64,000 bases of DNA from Syngnathus acus (taxonomy: Eukaryota > Chordata > Actinopteri > Syngnathiformes > Syngnathidae), in NCBI RefSeq assembly GCF_901709675.1, contig NC_051102.1, positions 2,835,912 through 2,899,911 of the forward strand, in the 5' to 3' direction. Position numbers and translations under genes: made by a program. A model generated the notes under the pieces. That model made no database searches. It had not been told where the DNA came from and was given only the letters and a program-made list of their open reading frames with translations. Every line of letters begins with the position of its first letter. Position 1 is the stretch's first letter. Of this stretch, positions 38,444-51,800 are shown piece by piece.

Positions 38444-39452
38444 GGTGGAATTCTTTAAGTTGGGAGCAGGGGAGAGGTGCTAAATAAAATAAAATAAAAT
38501 AAGAAAATAATAAAAAATCCCCAGAATATTGGGGTTTATTTTGCTCCGTTGGTGCGGGAAAATAACGCACAGCGGGTGATGTGATGAGGCGAAAAAGCCG
38601 GCGAGTGGTCGGATCAATGGTTGGGAAGGAGTGGGTGGTGTAGAAAGAGAGAGAGAGAGCAGGCAGGCGCAAGGAAGGAAGGAAGGAACGACGGAAGGCT
38701 CTAGTGCTGGAACAAAAAAATCGAGGGGAAAAAAAGAAAATCCAGTGACGTCGACAAATGCCCCACGGTGGCAGCTGATGTGGAGGAAGGATGCGCATTG
38801 GTTGCCGACGCATGAGACGCGTACCAATTACAAATTTAGGACGCGCTATCTTGCGTTCTTATCATCATCACTTTATGCTCCATCCGCGGTTTATGGTCGC
38901 GGTTCCCACAGTTAATGCTGCACAATGTGTTTAAAGAAAAGGATGTGGTTTTGTATGTGTCTCCCCCACACTTTCTCTCGCCCATGATTGTGAGGCATGT
39001 AGCGCACATTCCAGCATGCAGGCTCAACCGGCTTGTTTCTATTCGCGTCTGACTGAGCATATACTGTAGATAGATATTTGGGGCATTTGCCAAGCCTTGT
39101 TGCCATGGCAATGGAACACTATGCAAAAGCCACAGAGAAATAGAGGGGGGCGCAGACGGTCATAAATACAGGAGCTCATATTGATTTGATTGAGTTGTGT
39201 TCCCTTGACTCCACTGTAAAATATCGAAGGACAAGCCAATTTGAATTAGCCTGTCTAAGGCTGTTAGAGTCAAATTATTGGAAATTTTGACGAATATTTT
39301 TGGGGTTTAATAAATCGGAAGAATGTTTTAGACTAGTTATGTGCTTCAGACTCGTTATATGCTTTAGACTAGATATCATTTGAGTACGCTGATTTGATTG
39401 GTTAGGATAAAAGACGACCCGGAAGTGCACGGGCATGGGAGCAATGAATGTA
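38444..39452. other. atp1b3 upstream region
   Basis: Contains the 5' untranslated region and promoter side of atp1b3 (minus strand), including an AG/GGAA-rich tract at 38643-38700 and CpG-containing sequence at 38740-38900. No other exon is seen. Confidence 0.4.
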
Positions 39453-39783
39453 CAGTGATCCCTCGCTATTTCGCGTTTCGTTTATCGCGGCTTCACTACA
39501 TCGCGGATTTTTTTTCTGAGTTAAAAAAACATTTAAAAGTCAAAATAAAACTTCTAAATTGAGGAAACGTGTCTAACCTTTAGGACAATGTAGTATTGCT
39601 TCAAAGGTTCGTTTACATTCCTTTAGAAGTCCGTTTTCGCGTGTTAGCACGATCGCGAATTAGCATCTTTCCGCCAACTCAGAAGCCTGCCCAGTACTTC
39701 TTGTTGGTGACCGTACTTCGCGGATTTCACTTATCGTGGGTGGTTTTTGGAACCAATTACCCGCGATAAATGAGGGATTACTG
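39453..39783. mobile_element. Tigger-type (pogo/Tc1-mariner) MITE
   Basis: The ends CAGTGATCCCTCGCTATTTCG and CGATAAATGAGGGATTACTG are inverted repeats with the CAGT...ACTG tips and the TATCGCGG/CGCGAT internal motifs of Tigger-like elements. TA flanks both sides (39451-39452 and 39784-39785). It is 331 bp long and has no transposase frame. It lies between atp1b3 and gk5. Confidence 0.8.
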
Positions 39784-39785
39784 TA

Positions 39786-42700
39786 TATAGTTGTTGTTGG
39801 GTTTTCTACCTTGTCGGTATCCAGTGCCAGTGCCTTATGACATCGACGGTGTTTGATCTGGTTATTTTTCCATATTATGTGAACCTTATTGTGTGTTGTA
39901 TTGAGATGACACTCAGAAAGTAAACTTCAGAGAACGATCCTTAAACGCAAGAACTTCCCATAAAGTCCGTCAAACTTTGTTTGGAAGCCGCCACGTACGC
40001 CAACTACAACGTGCACGTGGGGGTACGCGAATTTCGAGCAGCCCGAGGCGAGCGTGGATAAGAGTGAAAGAAAACAAAAGAAACTTAACTGGTCTGTGAG
40101 TATACAGAAGTAATGAAGGAAATGCATTGGATAAGAGTCAAGAACCCGCACAAAGTAGTAGTTTGAGTAATGAACAAATGTAATTAATTAAAATTTCCCT
40201 CTATAAAGGTTTGTCACAATATATATTAACATGAACCTATCAGACTATTGTTAGATTAAATGATTGGTTGAAAGTTTCTGTGTTTAAATATATATACAAT
40301 GTTTACTTCTCTTTTGATTTACATGTCAGTTTAACAGTAAATGACAAGCACACTTGGCCTCTTTTTGGGAGGAACTGTTCAAGGGAGTATGAACGGGTGC
40401 TGAATAATGCTTTATAAAGTGTTTCGTTAAGTTTAAATATGATTCAAGTGAATTGCCACAAATACGTATATTTTCTCTCTCTTTTCACCAATTGCCAGTT
40501 GGAATGTATCCTCCATGATAAACTGCGTGAATAAAATGTACTTTCAAATATAATAATCAGACAATGTTGACATAAGACCAATTTATAGCATGGATGCCCC
40601 TCACTCCCAAATGATGGAGATATCCTAGAGCTCAAGTGTAAGAGGAAGAGACACTGACAAGGGTACAAAAGCTTAACTTCCAGTCCTTTAACAACCAGCA
40701 TGTCAGGCAACGAGAACAGAGTTGGGGGTGGGGGTTATATAATGCCCCACGATACAGGACGCCGTTCATATGGGTGGAATGGAGGGAGGGTCAGGCAAGT
40801 GGTCGTGGCGCATCCAGTTCGTGTTGTCAGATTGAATTTGTTTCAAGGATCAGTGTCCTCCCCTCCACAACTCATACAATGCGGCACGGCCATGATTAGT
40901 GTGAGAGCAGGCAGCACTGATTCATGGGCTCGTTTTGCCTGCCTCACTGCCACGTTTGGCTTTCTGCATTCTGCGCTTGCAGTGAGAAACATGAGATTGA
41001 CAGTCGTGGGAGTGGAAAGAGTGGGGTGTTAGCTGATAAGAGTTTGGGAGACGGAGGAGCTCACTGGAGAAATTTGTGTGATGTACGCTGTGCTCACTCT
41101 CATCACAATCCTCCTATTGTTGAGGAAGTCCCCCCCACCCCTCCCCTTTTTATTCCAGTGCACTCAATTAGCGCCCCTTCACCAGACCAGCACCATGAGC
41201 AGGACCCCCCCCCCCCCCCATTTGTTCGCACTCTCCATCCGCAAGCTGCCATAGCAACCCTTGCAGTGAGCGTGCTCACATCAATGGGAAGCGCTCCCTA
41301 CACTCAACTACAGTCGTGTGTCTGTGTGCCCCACTCCATCTCCCTTGCCTTGAATCACGCAACTGCATCACCTTGGGATTTTTTTTTTTTTTAAGAGTGA
41401 GGTTTATGAGTCAGCACCGGGTCACCTACTAAGTTGTCATAGGTGGAAAAAATACTCAGACTGTAATCGAAATAAAAAAAGTAGAATTGCATTCACCTAT
41501 TTGGGGAAACCTAACTTATTATTATTCACTGGAAAACACCTTAACTTCCATCTGAAAAACACCTCTTTGCTATTTTTGCATTCAGGCCAATGTTATGTTC
41601 AATATAAAAATATTCCTGCAGCGGCATTTTATGGCCAAGCTGCTATGCTGTAGTGAGGAGATGCACGTGCAAGTTATTTTGTGTGAGGTAAATGTTATTT
41701 CTAGCAACTCATACGGCATAGTGCATTAAAAAAAATCTAATCCAAAATCTTTTATTTAAGAGAAAAACATACATCCATACATTTTTGTTGTTGTTGCACC
41801 TTGTTAAAAAGCAACATAATTAGACAAGCAATGACTGTGTCTGTGAAGGCATGTGAGGTCAGTATCAGGCTTGTTTGCTGCGTTTGAGAGCACAATAACA
41901 CAGCCAAGTGCAGACACGCTCGAGCGACTGGCTCCCAACAGCCCCAACCTTCATTAAAGCGCACGTATATTGAATCCCATACTGCTTCTAAATTATTAAC
42001 AGATGTCAGAAAATGGCTTACGAAGGCTCCGTCACACTAATAAACCTTTTATGTTTACGTAGGTTTGTTACATAATTTGTTTCCAGGTTTGGATTCAATC
42101 CAACCAGAAATATAAACTTATTGACAGACGCTTTTACAGGTTGTGCAAGCTTTTTAGAGTAAAAGTATTCAATATCCAGCTTATGGTAGTGAGACAATTA
42201 AGCGCACTAGTAGAATGACTGTCTCACTAGTACCTTTTTTTCTATTATTATTTGCCACTATTGGTCCACAACCAACAGTGTGTAGTTTTCTATTAGTTGA
42301 AGTCAGTTGTTGCAAAATGTTTCTATTGTCATTCTACTACTAGCTGATCAAATTGTCTTACTAATGAAGAAAAAAATGGAGTACGTTGACCATATGACTG
42401 ATATCAAATGCTCCAATGGCTTTCCATACTGGCCTCACGTTCAGGCAACCCAGGATTTATGATCACTTACAGACACAACGCACAAGAAGAAATTACTATT
42501 AGTAGAGAAAAAAAGTAAACACCATATGAAGAGAAAATATAGATTTTTTTCCTTAGTAAAGTCAATTGACCAACAATTCTGAGGTTTTTTGCATTCCTGT
42601 GAGTGACAAGTGTAAATGTATTTGGTCTTGTGTGGACTTATTTTCAGATTTGCGTAATTACATTTCGCTACTTTGATATGAGGCTCCTGTAGTCACTGGC

Positions 42701-43440
42701 TAAAAAAATACACATTGATCAATAAAGTGCCCAGACTGATTAAATTCAAAATGAACAGTGTGCTGTAATGTCACTGTGCGACTGTAAAATGGGAACACAC
42801 TTGGTTTACGTGTGTGTGTGGGGGGGCAGTGTGGGTGTGAACTAGGCATAATGTGTCCACAAAGCACAAATCAATAATATTCAAATACTTCCTGAGCAGC
42901 TGAGTGAGGTAATCAAGTGCGCTAAGGTAGAGAACATTATATTTTTCACTTTGTAGTGAAGAGCCATTTTGTAAGATAGAAAATGCGCAATTAAGCATTT
43001 TGTGTGCAGATGACACCTATTTTTGTGTCCACAAAAAAGCATTTGTGGTCCCAATTTACCATTTCATAGCCACAAGTAAATATATTATGAATAAAATTTA
43101 GTCATTTGTAGGCATAAATTTGTATTTGGTGCGCATGTTGTATCGATTTTGTAACCCATGTCATGTTGGGGGCTTAGTAAGAATGAGACATGGAAACGCC
43201 TCATATTAACACCCCTGTGTGGGAAAATGTGCAAGTATGGTGTCCATTTGATGAAATAATGAAACCTGAGAAGTGACTTGAAAATCACATCTATATGAAA
43301 GTAACAATTGATTTCTGGTCTCTACGGTCAAACTCGTGGTTTCAAGTATACTGGACATAATAGCGGGATGTGGCACAATAATCTTTTTTTTGAAAGAGTG
43401 GCTCAGGTTTCAGTTTCTTCTTTTGTGAGAGGATCCCGTG
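39786..43440. other. Spacer between atp1b3 and the 3' end of gk5
   Basis: No coding exon was recognised on either strand. The stretch includes C-rich tracts (41130-41220), a T run at 41381-41393, and ordinary AT-rich DNA. Part of it must be the gk5 3' untranslated region, but no convincing minus-strand poly(A) signal close to 43441 was found. Confidence 0.45.
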
Positions 43441-44094
43441 TCATGGTTGCTTGTACCAATACATAGAGCGTTGTAGAGCCCTTTCCCATCTCTGGAGATC
43501 GTACCCGGAACTAGCACAGTCACCGGACATTCTTTTAGGGCAAAATATGTCACCTGCGCTGTGCAGCTTGGTCAGCTCCTCACACGATTTCCAATAGCCT
43601 GCAAGGACAGACGTTGAGAAGAGTTTGTATGTGCTTACTTGAATGATTATGCTCTCACCAGAAGGCCAGCTAATGTTGACAAAACACAATTAACTCACAT
43701 TAAAGAAACCATTATTGATTTTTCCACCACTACCACCTCCCGTTTAAGACTTATTATGACACCACAACAAATTCATCTTCTGTAAGTGATTTACACAATC
43801 ATCATGTGAAAAATGAATGGGAATGCAATTTACAGAACTGGATATTTGCAAAGTGACACTGAGGACTTGAGCCATTAGTGGCCACCATGGTTAGCACGTC
43901 TGCCTCAGGCACAGGGTTCTGGAGTCTAATCTTTGCGGCATAGAAATTGTAGACTCTTATATTGTGCATGGCCGTGAATGTGAATGCCATTTTGTCTACA
44001 TTGACCCCCGCCTCTTTCCTATCAAGTCAGCCGGGATAGTTTGTACTTACCCGCGATCCTAATGAGGCTACAGAGAATAGATGACCTTGAGGTG

Positions 44095-44131
<37 letters not shown>

Positions 44132-47100
44132 CATTCCATCTGCATTAGTGCACATTTAACAGCCTCTTTGCCGCACTGATGCGTATAAAGAGCCACTCTA
44201 TACACTATTTACACTATCAGTGTGAATTCATACTGTTGATATTTTGGATGTCTGATGTCAGTTTTTGTTTTGCCCGCCCCACCCAACCGCCTTCCCAAAT
44301 TGCATTTAATTCCTCGCTAAAGAATAACTTTTTACAATAACAACCCCACAAACCTACCCACAGAAAGTCCGGCAACAAAGGCAGCCCCCAAGCAGGACAT
44401 TTCATGGTTCCGGCATCGTTGTAGCTTTCTACCAAACAGGTCTGCAGTGAGCTGCATGATGAAATCATTAGAGGAAACCCCGCCGTCCACCCTGAGAGGC
44501 AAACAGAAAGGGAAAATGCACTCAGCCACAATGCGCTGTCGTGAACTGCAATCAGAGAAACATTACATTGCCAGTAATATCTAATCTACATTCACTGAAG
44601 TCCAGTTCTTTGGCGCACCCTATTTTCTGGCGCTAATCCAAACCAATTGACTGTATATTGGATCGTGAGATGGAATAATATAGGGCTGCCATAAAAGAGC
44701 TCTACCTGATCTTTGTAATGGGAATGTTGGTTTCTCTAAGCATCGTCTCATAGAGCTGCTTGTTTCTGTGAGGAACGCACAAATGTTAGGTCTCTTCAGC
44801 ACAGGACAATGTGACTCCTGCAAAAAAAAAAGTCTTACCTGAAGGCAATGGACTCCAGAATGGCACGGACCAGGTGGCATTTCGTGGTAGAAGGTTTGAG
44901 GCCCATGAAGGAAGCGCAGGCTTTTGGGTCGTTCAGGGGAGCCTTTGGCCATATACAAGAATTTTACATTCCAACAGGATGCGATAAACAGGTAACATTA
45001 ATCTACTGGTAAGGAGTTTGTTTTCAAAGTGGCTGTGTTCAGAATTACTCTTTCGGGAGTTTGGAATGAGCGAACAATTCCGGACACAGCCAATACATCC
45101 ACTGCATCCGCTAACACACTACAGTACTTTGGATATTAATATTCATGATGCACACTTACAAAGGCCACTTCAGAAAGGTAGCAGAGAAAACAAAAAAAAA
45201 AAGCAAAATATGTTACAAAGACAAATGGATTGAAAAGCTGGATATGAATGCAAATTGAAGTAAATGTTACATTCAAACTGTGCTCGTACCTGCAGGCCAC
45301 TGAAAGACGGGACGAAACACACCCCATTGGCGTCGCTCACACTGTACGCCATGGGGCTGGTATGCTCCACATCTGAGAAGAGATCTGCAAATGCAAAACA
45401 AAAATACAGCTATCACATTACTGTACATGATGGTGGATTTCTCTAGACCAGAACTGTTCTATGTAGTTTAATAGTAGGCCATGTTTTTGTTACGATTACC
45501 CTCGGGGTACTGCGTATAATGGTGAGAACATTTATAATCAATGATACGCCCCAAAAAAAATTCCTGTTTGCAACAGTGATTTTTGAGGTCATGGTTTGAG
45601 TCACATTTGGTGTGTCTGGAATGTCGCCGCAATCTCCAACCACGCCTAAACAGGAGTAGCATGACGGCTTAAAAGTAATTGCACAACCGCTACAGTAGGT
45701 GGTGCAAATCCCTCATCATGACTGCAATTTCCGATCTTTTTCGTGACTCACCAAGTGCCTGAGCCCATTTGATGGCGGTGCCAGTATCTGCTGCATTACC
45801 CTCAGCCAGATACACTACTTCTGGGCCAATCTTCCAACCCACCAGCGGATAGAGACCTACAAGAGAAGACCCACTAGTGCTCATCACAGACATGGCACCA
45901 ACTTTGTGCACCTGCATCATACATGATGTCACTCCTTGTTACTTTACCATTTACGGACGTGTGAGGTGTGCTGCCAGTGTTGATGTCCATGAAGGTACCT
46001 GTTCCCATGGTGATCTTCACATCACCCACATTGTAACAGCACTCCCCAAACATGGCAGCCTGTTGGTCCGCCATCTACAGCGCGAGGCATTTCATAATTA
46101 TGCGTTGACGATTGGCAAGATAACACGATCCAACATAGAGGAGGACAATAAAGACAATGATATGACAAGTCATATCCTAGTGATAAAGATAAAGGAGGTT
46201 GTGAGACCAACTCACCACTGACATGATGGGAATGGGCAAACCAAAGATGGACGGGTCAGTGCAACCAAATTCATGTCTGGAGTGTGACAGGAGAGTAAAA
46301 GAAAACAATCAACCCAGTTTTTACTGACACCGTCTGAGGTATTTGATTAACTTTCATTTATGGTTGAAGATGATGGAACTGCACATCTAATATGTTGACT
46401 ATTAAATAACACTCAAATATGACCATCCTTACAAACACTGAGTTTTTGTATTGGATCTCATGAGTAGTCACGGGTGCCGTAGGAGCACACATGACTACTT
46501 GTAAAGCCAGCTCGAGATCAATTTCTGTCTGCTCAGTCACTTTAGCTGTGAGTGTGAATCCTTGTCTGCCTCTATGTGCCCTGTTATTGACTGGTGACCC
46601 ATCCTGGGTGTAGTCTGTCTTTTTCCAGAGTCAGCTGGATACACTCCAGCTTCCCCCTGACACACAATAGGATGCACAATTCTCGGATCTCATTAATATA
46701 CCGGAATGTCATGCCCGGTGATTTTGAGATTCATTTACTCACCCTGTATTTTCTACTTTGGGAAAAATAGAGAGCGGCAGGGAGACCAGAGAGCAAAGCA
46801 TCTGACTCCAACACATCTGTGAATAAAGAAGCGTTACAGGGATAATGAATGAATTCATCCACAAGTTAGACGAATAAATTACATGAATCACCAAACCTGA
46901 TAGGAGTCGAAAATCCCCGTTGCACTTGCATTTGAGTAGTCAGTGGCATGAATCACTCCTGGGAGAGATCAGGTGACACTGAGATGACTATTTCTTTTTT
47001 TATCTCATGGTATGATCATTTCATATGTATGTGTGTTTTTGTATTATGCAACTCGTTGCGCACAGAGAGGATTTTGCAAGAGGGGTGGCTCTTACGTGAG

Positions 47101-48433
47101 AACAATGGGAAATATCAAGCCTACCGTTTGTGAGTTTAAACAAGAGCCAGGTGTCAATTGTTCCAAAGCAGCAGTTGCCTTCGGCCACAGCCTGAGCAAC
47201 CTAAGAGCAGCACAAACATTTATGTTGACGTGTCATTTAAATCAATATTTATTTGGGGTTCATATTAGAGACCTTAAATGTTGCAGTACCTTTATCAGTG
47301 CTGTGCAACTCTCACAGGCACTCACCTGTTTGTAGTGTTTGAGGGTCCAAACAAGGCGGAAAGTGACATGCTGAGGGGAGAAGACAATCAGACTCGCTGC
47401 AAGTGAGCGCTTCTGCCTGGTCACGAAGTGCAGAACTTTCATTACACCATGGATCGCCTGAAGGCAGAGATGGCAACAGGATTCCCAAGTTGTACTGTAC
47501 TTATTTATATTAGGAACATATACTTGCGTTAAAAAAAAAAAGACTTTGCTTCAAATGAAAGTACAATTTATGGTCAATTACACATACATTTTGATAACTT
47601 GGCACAACATGTAAAAAAAGCACACAAAATTGTTGACCTCTCATTAACTTGCATAGTTCTCCTACTGAGAAGACTTAAAAAAACAAAACTGGACATATCA
47701 TGGTGGACTCTCGTTATTGGAAAAAAAATGAAATAGATGGAAAACAGCAATACAGAATGAGACTCACTTTCAAGGTGCATGATCTGTTCCAGGATGTTAC
47801 CAACTCCGCTGCTCTCTGGTCCTGCCAGCTGATGAAATTATGGAAAGGAGTGCCAGTTCTCCTGTGAAAGGAAAAAAAAAAACAGTATGAAAGTAAATAA
47901 AGTGTGGCTGTGTATACTACATGAATTCTCAGCTGATATCACCTGTCCCACGTTGTAAAGGTAGCTCGCTGGGTAGAGATGCCCATAGCTTCCATTTGAT
48001 GCATTTGGACTCCGGCATCTATATTGTGCAAAACAAAAATCCAACAGTGGTCCCTGTTAATTAACAATGTCTTGATGGTTCTACTGGGGATGTTGGAGAC
48101 AATCAATACCTTTCACAGCCCCCTTCACCACAAAGATGAAGCCTTTCCACAGTTCAGCCGGGTCAAGTTCCACATGTCCTTCCTCTGGATATAACGGGAC
48201 CACCTAAATTAAGAATACAGCGTTACGTGGAGTGCATGGAAGGTCGAACTTGACTGTATTAGAAGAAAAAGTGAATACTGGACCTCTGTAGAGCACGAGC
48301 CACGAATTTGTGCCTTCTTGTCATACACGTGACATCTGATCGAAGTCGTGCCCACGTCCACAGACAAAATAAATCGTCCCTTCTTGATCCCATTCCTTGG
48401 AGTCCCCATTGGAGGCAACTGACTATCATTCAT
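43441..48433 (-). CDS. gk5: Glycerol kinase 5 (FGGY carbohydrate kinase)
   Basis: GK5 belongs to the FGGY sugar-kinase family; glycerol phosphorylation is inferred from the family. Sixteen exons join in frame to 533 residues (human about 529), in coding order 48284-48433, 48110-48203, 47943-48018, 47768-47861, 47326-47457, 47125-47200, 46897-46958, 46743-46816, 46216-46276, 45948-46074, 45752-45856, 45290-45384, 44839-44942, 44706-44765, 44358-44491, 43441-43598. The phosphate-1 motif is SVDVGTTSIRCHVYD at about 24-38. GISTQRATF, HNFISWQDQRA, TIDTWLL, YSNASATG and ADQQAAMFGECC follow. The adenine/phosphate-2 motif is TMGTGTF, and VCFVPSFSGLQ, FMGLKPST and ADGGVS-type (VDGGVSSNDF) with CLGAAFVAGLSVG close the C-terminal domain. 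The repertoire matches GK5 rather than GK. It is oriented away from the nucleolin-like gene. Confidence 0.93.
43878..44095 (+). repeat. SINE-like retroposon, divergent
   Basis: In gk5 intron 15 the sequence CCATGGTTAGCACGTCTGCCTCA at the left resembles the tRNA-type head of a common fish retroposon, and TGTGAATGTGAATGCC ... CAGCCGGGATAG ... CCCGCGATCCTAATGAGG ... AGAATAGATGACC matches its tail seen at 7735-7940. It is an old copy; family assignment is from memory. Confidence 0.5.
44096..44128 (+). repeat. (CT)n microsatellite
   Basis: About sixteen uninterrupted CT units, directly after the retroposon copy, in gk5 intron 15. Confidence 0.95.
46545..46680 (+). repeat. Teleost retroposon tail fragment
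   Basis: In gk5 intron 8, GTGAGTGTGAATCCTTGTCTGCCTCTATGTGCCCTG and TGACTGGTGACCCATCCTGGGTG followed by ACACTCCAGCTTCCCCCTGAC match the body of the family at 7735-7940 with many differences. Confidence 0.55.
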
Positions 48434-48898
48434 ATGTCATATCGGTGTTGTTTATGGTAAGACTACATCGCGCGTGTGCGCATAATCGCTGTTTTTGTTG
48501 TGCCGCTGAGGCAAGTGACGGAACCTTTGGACTTTGGGCACCCCGACCCAGTTGCAAACATCAGCGTAGCTTCGGAAACGAAACAAAGCGTCATTTTAGC
48601 AGCCAGATACGTACCATGTTGTAACACAACGATCCTCGTCCATTAAGTGGTGAATTTATTCAATTATTTTACCAGGTTACGCTTATTGATAAACTCGTAA
48701 TACATAAGACATAACACATAAGATGTTAGAGCTGGCGGAAACGTTGTTCGTACGCAGACTAAAATCGCGGTCGAACCGCAAAATGTCTCAAATAGCCGCA
48801 CTTTGGGGCACCCGTAGTTAGTAAACGCCTCAAGACGTTGCGCATGCGCAGTAGGAAACGCTAGCTTGCACACACGTGTATCATCGTCTGCTGCAAAA
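48434..48898. promoter_or_regulatory. Shared divergent promoter, gk5 / nucleolin-like gene
   Basis: The start codons of gk5 (minus, 48433) and of the nucleolin-like gene (plus, 48899) are only 465 bp apart, head to head. The gap is richer in CpG than its surroundings (for example ATCGCGGTCGAACCGC and GCGCATGCGCAGT, an NRF1-like palindrome at 48840-48852). No TATA box is evident. A bidirectional promoter is inferred from spacing and composition alone. Confidence 0.5.
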
Positions 48899-51800
48899 AT
48901 GGCAAAGGTAAATAAGAAAATTACATTTTCACCAGAAATGAATGTCAGTATGCCAAGTCAAAATGTCCTGACGAGAAAAAGCGTCGACTATTGCGCGTTT
49001 GGATCATGTGCATAGCGATATTGATTGTTTTTCATCAAATTCTGTAACTAATGACTGCTATGTATTCATTCATTCGCTTGCTGTGTTTTAAAAACACAAG
49101 ATCAGTCACATTAAGTTGATACTTATCGTACGACCACTACATGTAGAACACGGGACTAACAATACTAGTGTTACGGTCGGTTACCGTTAATTTAAAGTAC
49201 GAATTGATCCCTTCGTAGTTGCAGACTGATTCTGATTTAAGTCTATTTATTCTTAGGAAAATGCCATACTGTATAATATTAAGTATGTGTGGGTTCTAAA
49301 CTCATAATTGTGTGCCGCACCATATTTTACATGAGGGAAACCGTAACAAGATGTTACAAAAAGTTGTTACATACTTCTACAATGTAGCTTCTGCCATTTA
49401 ATCGAGATGCATTTAATTTGTTCTGTCTGTTGATGCTGGCATATGTAGATGAACAAAGATGCATTATTTGTTTTACTCAGGGTACAACAACTAAAAAGAC
49501 ACCAAGTAAAGTTCTGAAGAATGACGTAGATGTCACCGCTATCACAAGTGAGTAACTACTGTCCGAAGTACAGATGAACTACTTCTCCAGACAAAGTTAC
49601 ACTTAGTAAAATTCTAAATGTGTTTCTTGATCCTTGGCTTCTAGCCGAATGACTCCCATGCTTGAGTTTGCATGTGGAATTGAGCTTTATAACAATCTTT
49701 TGAAATACCAAATTAAACTTAACAGTATAATGCTTACTCAGACAAAAGAAGCAGATGGTGCATAGTAATTGTTTTATTTATCCTGTCCTAAAAATTGCCA
49801 CTAGTGAAGTGAGAACTGATTTGAATGATCAAACAGCTGTTGCAGAAACAAGTGGTGGTAAGAAAATGACCGTCAAAATTGGATGTCAAATTGTATGGCA
49901 TCTTCTTTTGTTCCCTCAAATTTGCAGGGTGAATTTATACCAGAGACCTTTGTCCAAAGGTTGATAGTAGGATTAAATCCCGCGTACTCTCAAGCTTAAC
50001 TATTAAAACATATCACTTTGATCCATTTCAGAAAAACAGAAACGCAAAGCGGAATCTACTGGTGAAACGTCACCGCCCAAGAAAACTAAAGTCATCAATG
50101 ATGGTATGGATGTTTGAAAGACACATTTTCTTTCTGCAAACTTCATCTGAAGCGATTTGTGTATTTTTATAGGTTATTGCGTTTTTGTTGGAAACTTAAA
50201 CACCTCCAAAACTTTTGAAGAAGTAACTGCCTCGTTGGAAAAGTTCTTTATGACACAAAGTCTCATAGTACAAGACATCAGATTAGCTAAATCCAGGTAA
50301 GTATCATTTTACGTGACAATGATATGACCATTAACTTTGTTACGACAGTATTGACGTTGACATATATGACGTTGTTGTTTTAAGAAAACATGCATTTATG
50401 GATTTGGCCTCAAATATGGATGTGACTAAAGCCTTGTCACTGGATGGGGAAGTAATTCTTGGTCAGCCACTGACTATTGATAAAGCAAAGGTCAAAACAG
50501 TGGAGTCTGCGAAAAAGAAGGCGAAGGCTCCTAAACTGGACCAGAAAGGTAAAATGGGCTTCTTACAGTTGTGCTTTTGCGTCCAAACCTTTAGGGGGTG
50601 CTGTTGTATAGTTGCAAAACATAAACGTGGATGCTCCTTTGTCTCCTACTAAACTTGATTTGATGAAAAGGTTGAGAAATGTTCACTTTAATTATTTTTT
50701 CATTCGTCAGCTAAAGATTCTAGATGTTTGTTTTTGAAGAATGTCCCATATAACGCAACAAAGAAAGATATCAAGGAGGTTTTCCCGAAAGCAATTGACA
50801 TCAGGTTCCCTGATCAGGCTGACAGCCCAGACAAAGGGTGAGTTTTTCCCCCCCAACTTTCCTAACTACTACTAATGCTAGTAATATTTTGTTCCCAAAA
50901 CTAAGTAAAGTTTGTCTTCATCAACAGTATCGCCTTTTTGGAGTTTAAAAATGAAGCTATTGCTAGTAAAATAAGGACGAGGAAAAAAGGAGCCATGATC
51001 CAAGAACGGGTTCTCATCATTGACCCTGTCGGAGTTGTCAGCAGCAATAAAAAGAAAAATGCCAACCCCAAATCATCCCATGAAGGTAATTTCTGTATAT
51101 CTGAGTAACTAGTTTTTTTTTTCTTGTATTCTTTAAAATGTTATCTCCCCCTCTTTTTGTTTTTTTTAGTTGAAATTTCTCCAAGCACCAAACTTTTTGT
51201 GAGCAACCTGCCTTTCAACGTGACAGAAAAGAACCTTAAACATGTCTTTAAGAAAGCTCTCACCATTACTATGCCAAAGAATGGTGATAAAGCAAATGGG
51301 TAAGTGTGCACTTATCAAGCTCTATCTCTTTCTGAGCTAATGTAGCTAGCTAGCTGGCCAAATGCATGTCAACATTTGATGTCACAATTGCCCACAGATA
51401 TGCCTTTGTGGAGTTTGCCACAGTGGCAGATGCTGAAAAAGCCATGAATGCCACCAAAAAGGTGAAAATCCTAAAAAGGCTGATCAAAGTCCAATTCTAT
51501 GAAAAGAGAGAAAAGCCAGAGATTGGAGAAGGTATTTGGGATTTAAGCTTGCCTATTTATATTTGCACTAATTAAGAACTGTGTACTTACTAAACCCAAG
51601 TGCAATTTAAGTATTGACTGATGTCTACAAGGAATAGTACAGTTCTGTTCTTTTCTTTCTTAGTGGAGTCAAAAAAACTATTCGTATCGAAACTTAGCGA
51701 CAAGACAACCACAGAGATTCTTCAAGAAGCTTTCCAGGGATGTCTCAATGCAAAAGTTGCCACAGATAGAGTGACAGGAAAGTCAAAAAGGTAGGTTGAA

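Noticed and set aside
38424-38827. Minus-strand frames upstream of the atp1b3 start
   Set aside because: They are low-complexity readings of GGAA/GA-rich 5' sequence; the accepted start MASTEDK matches the family.
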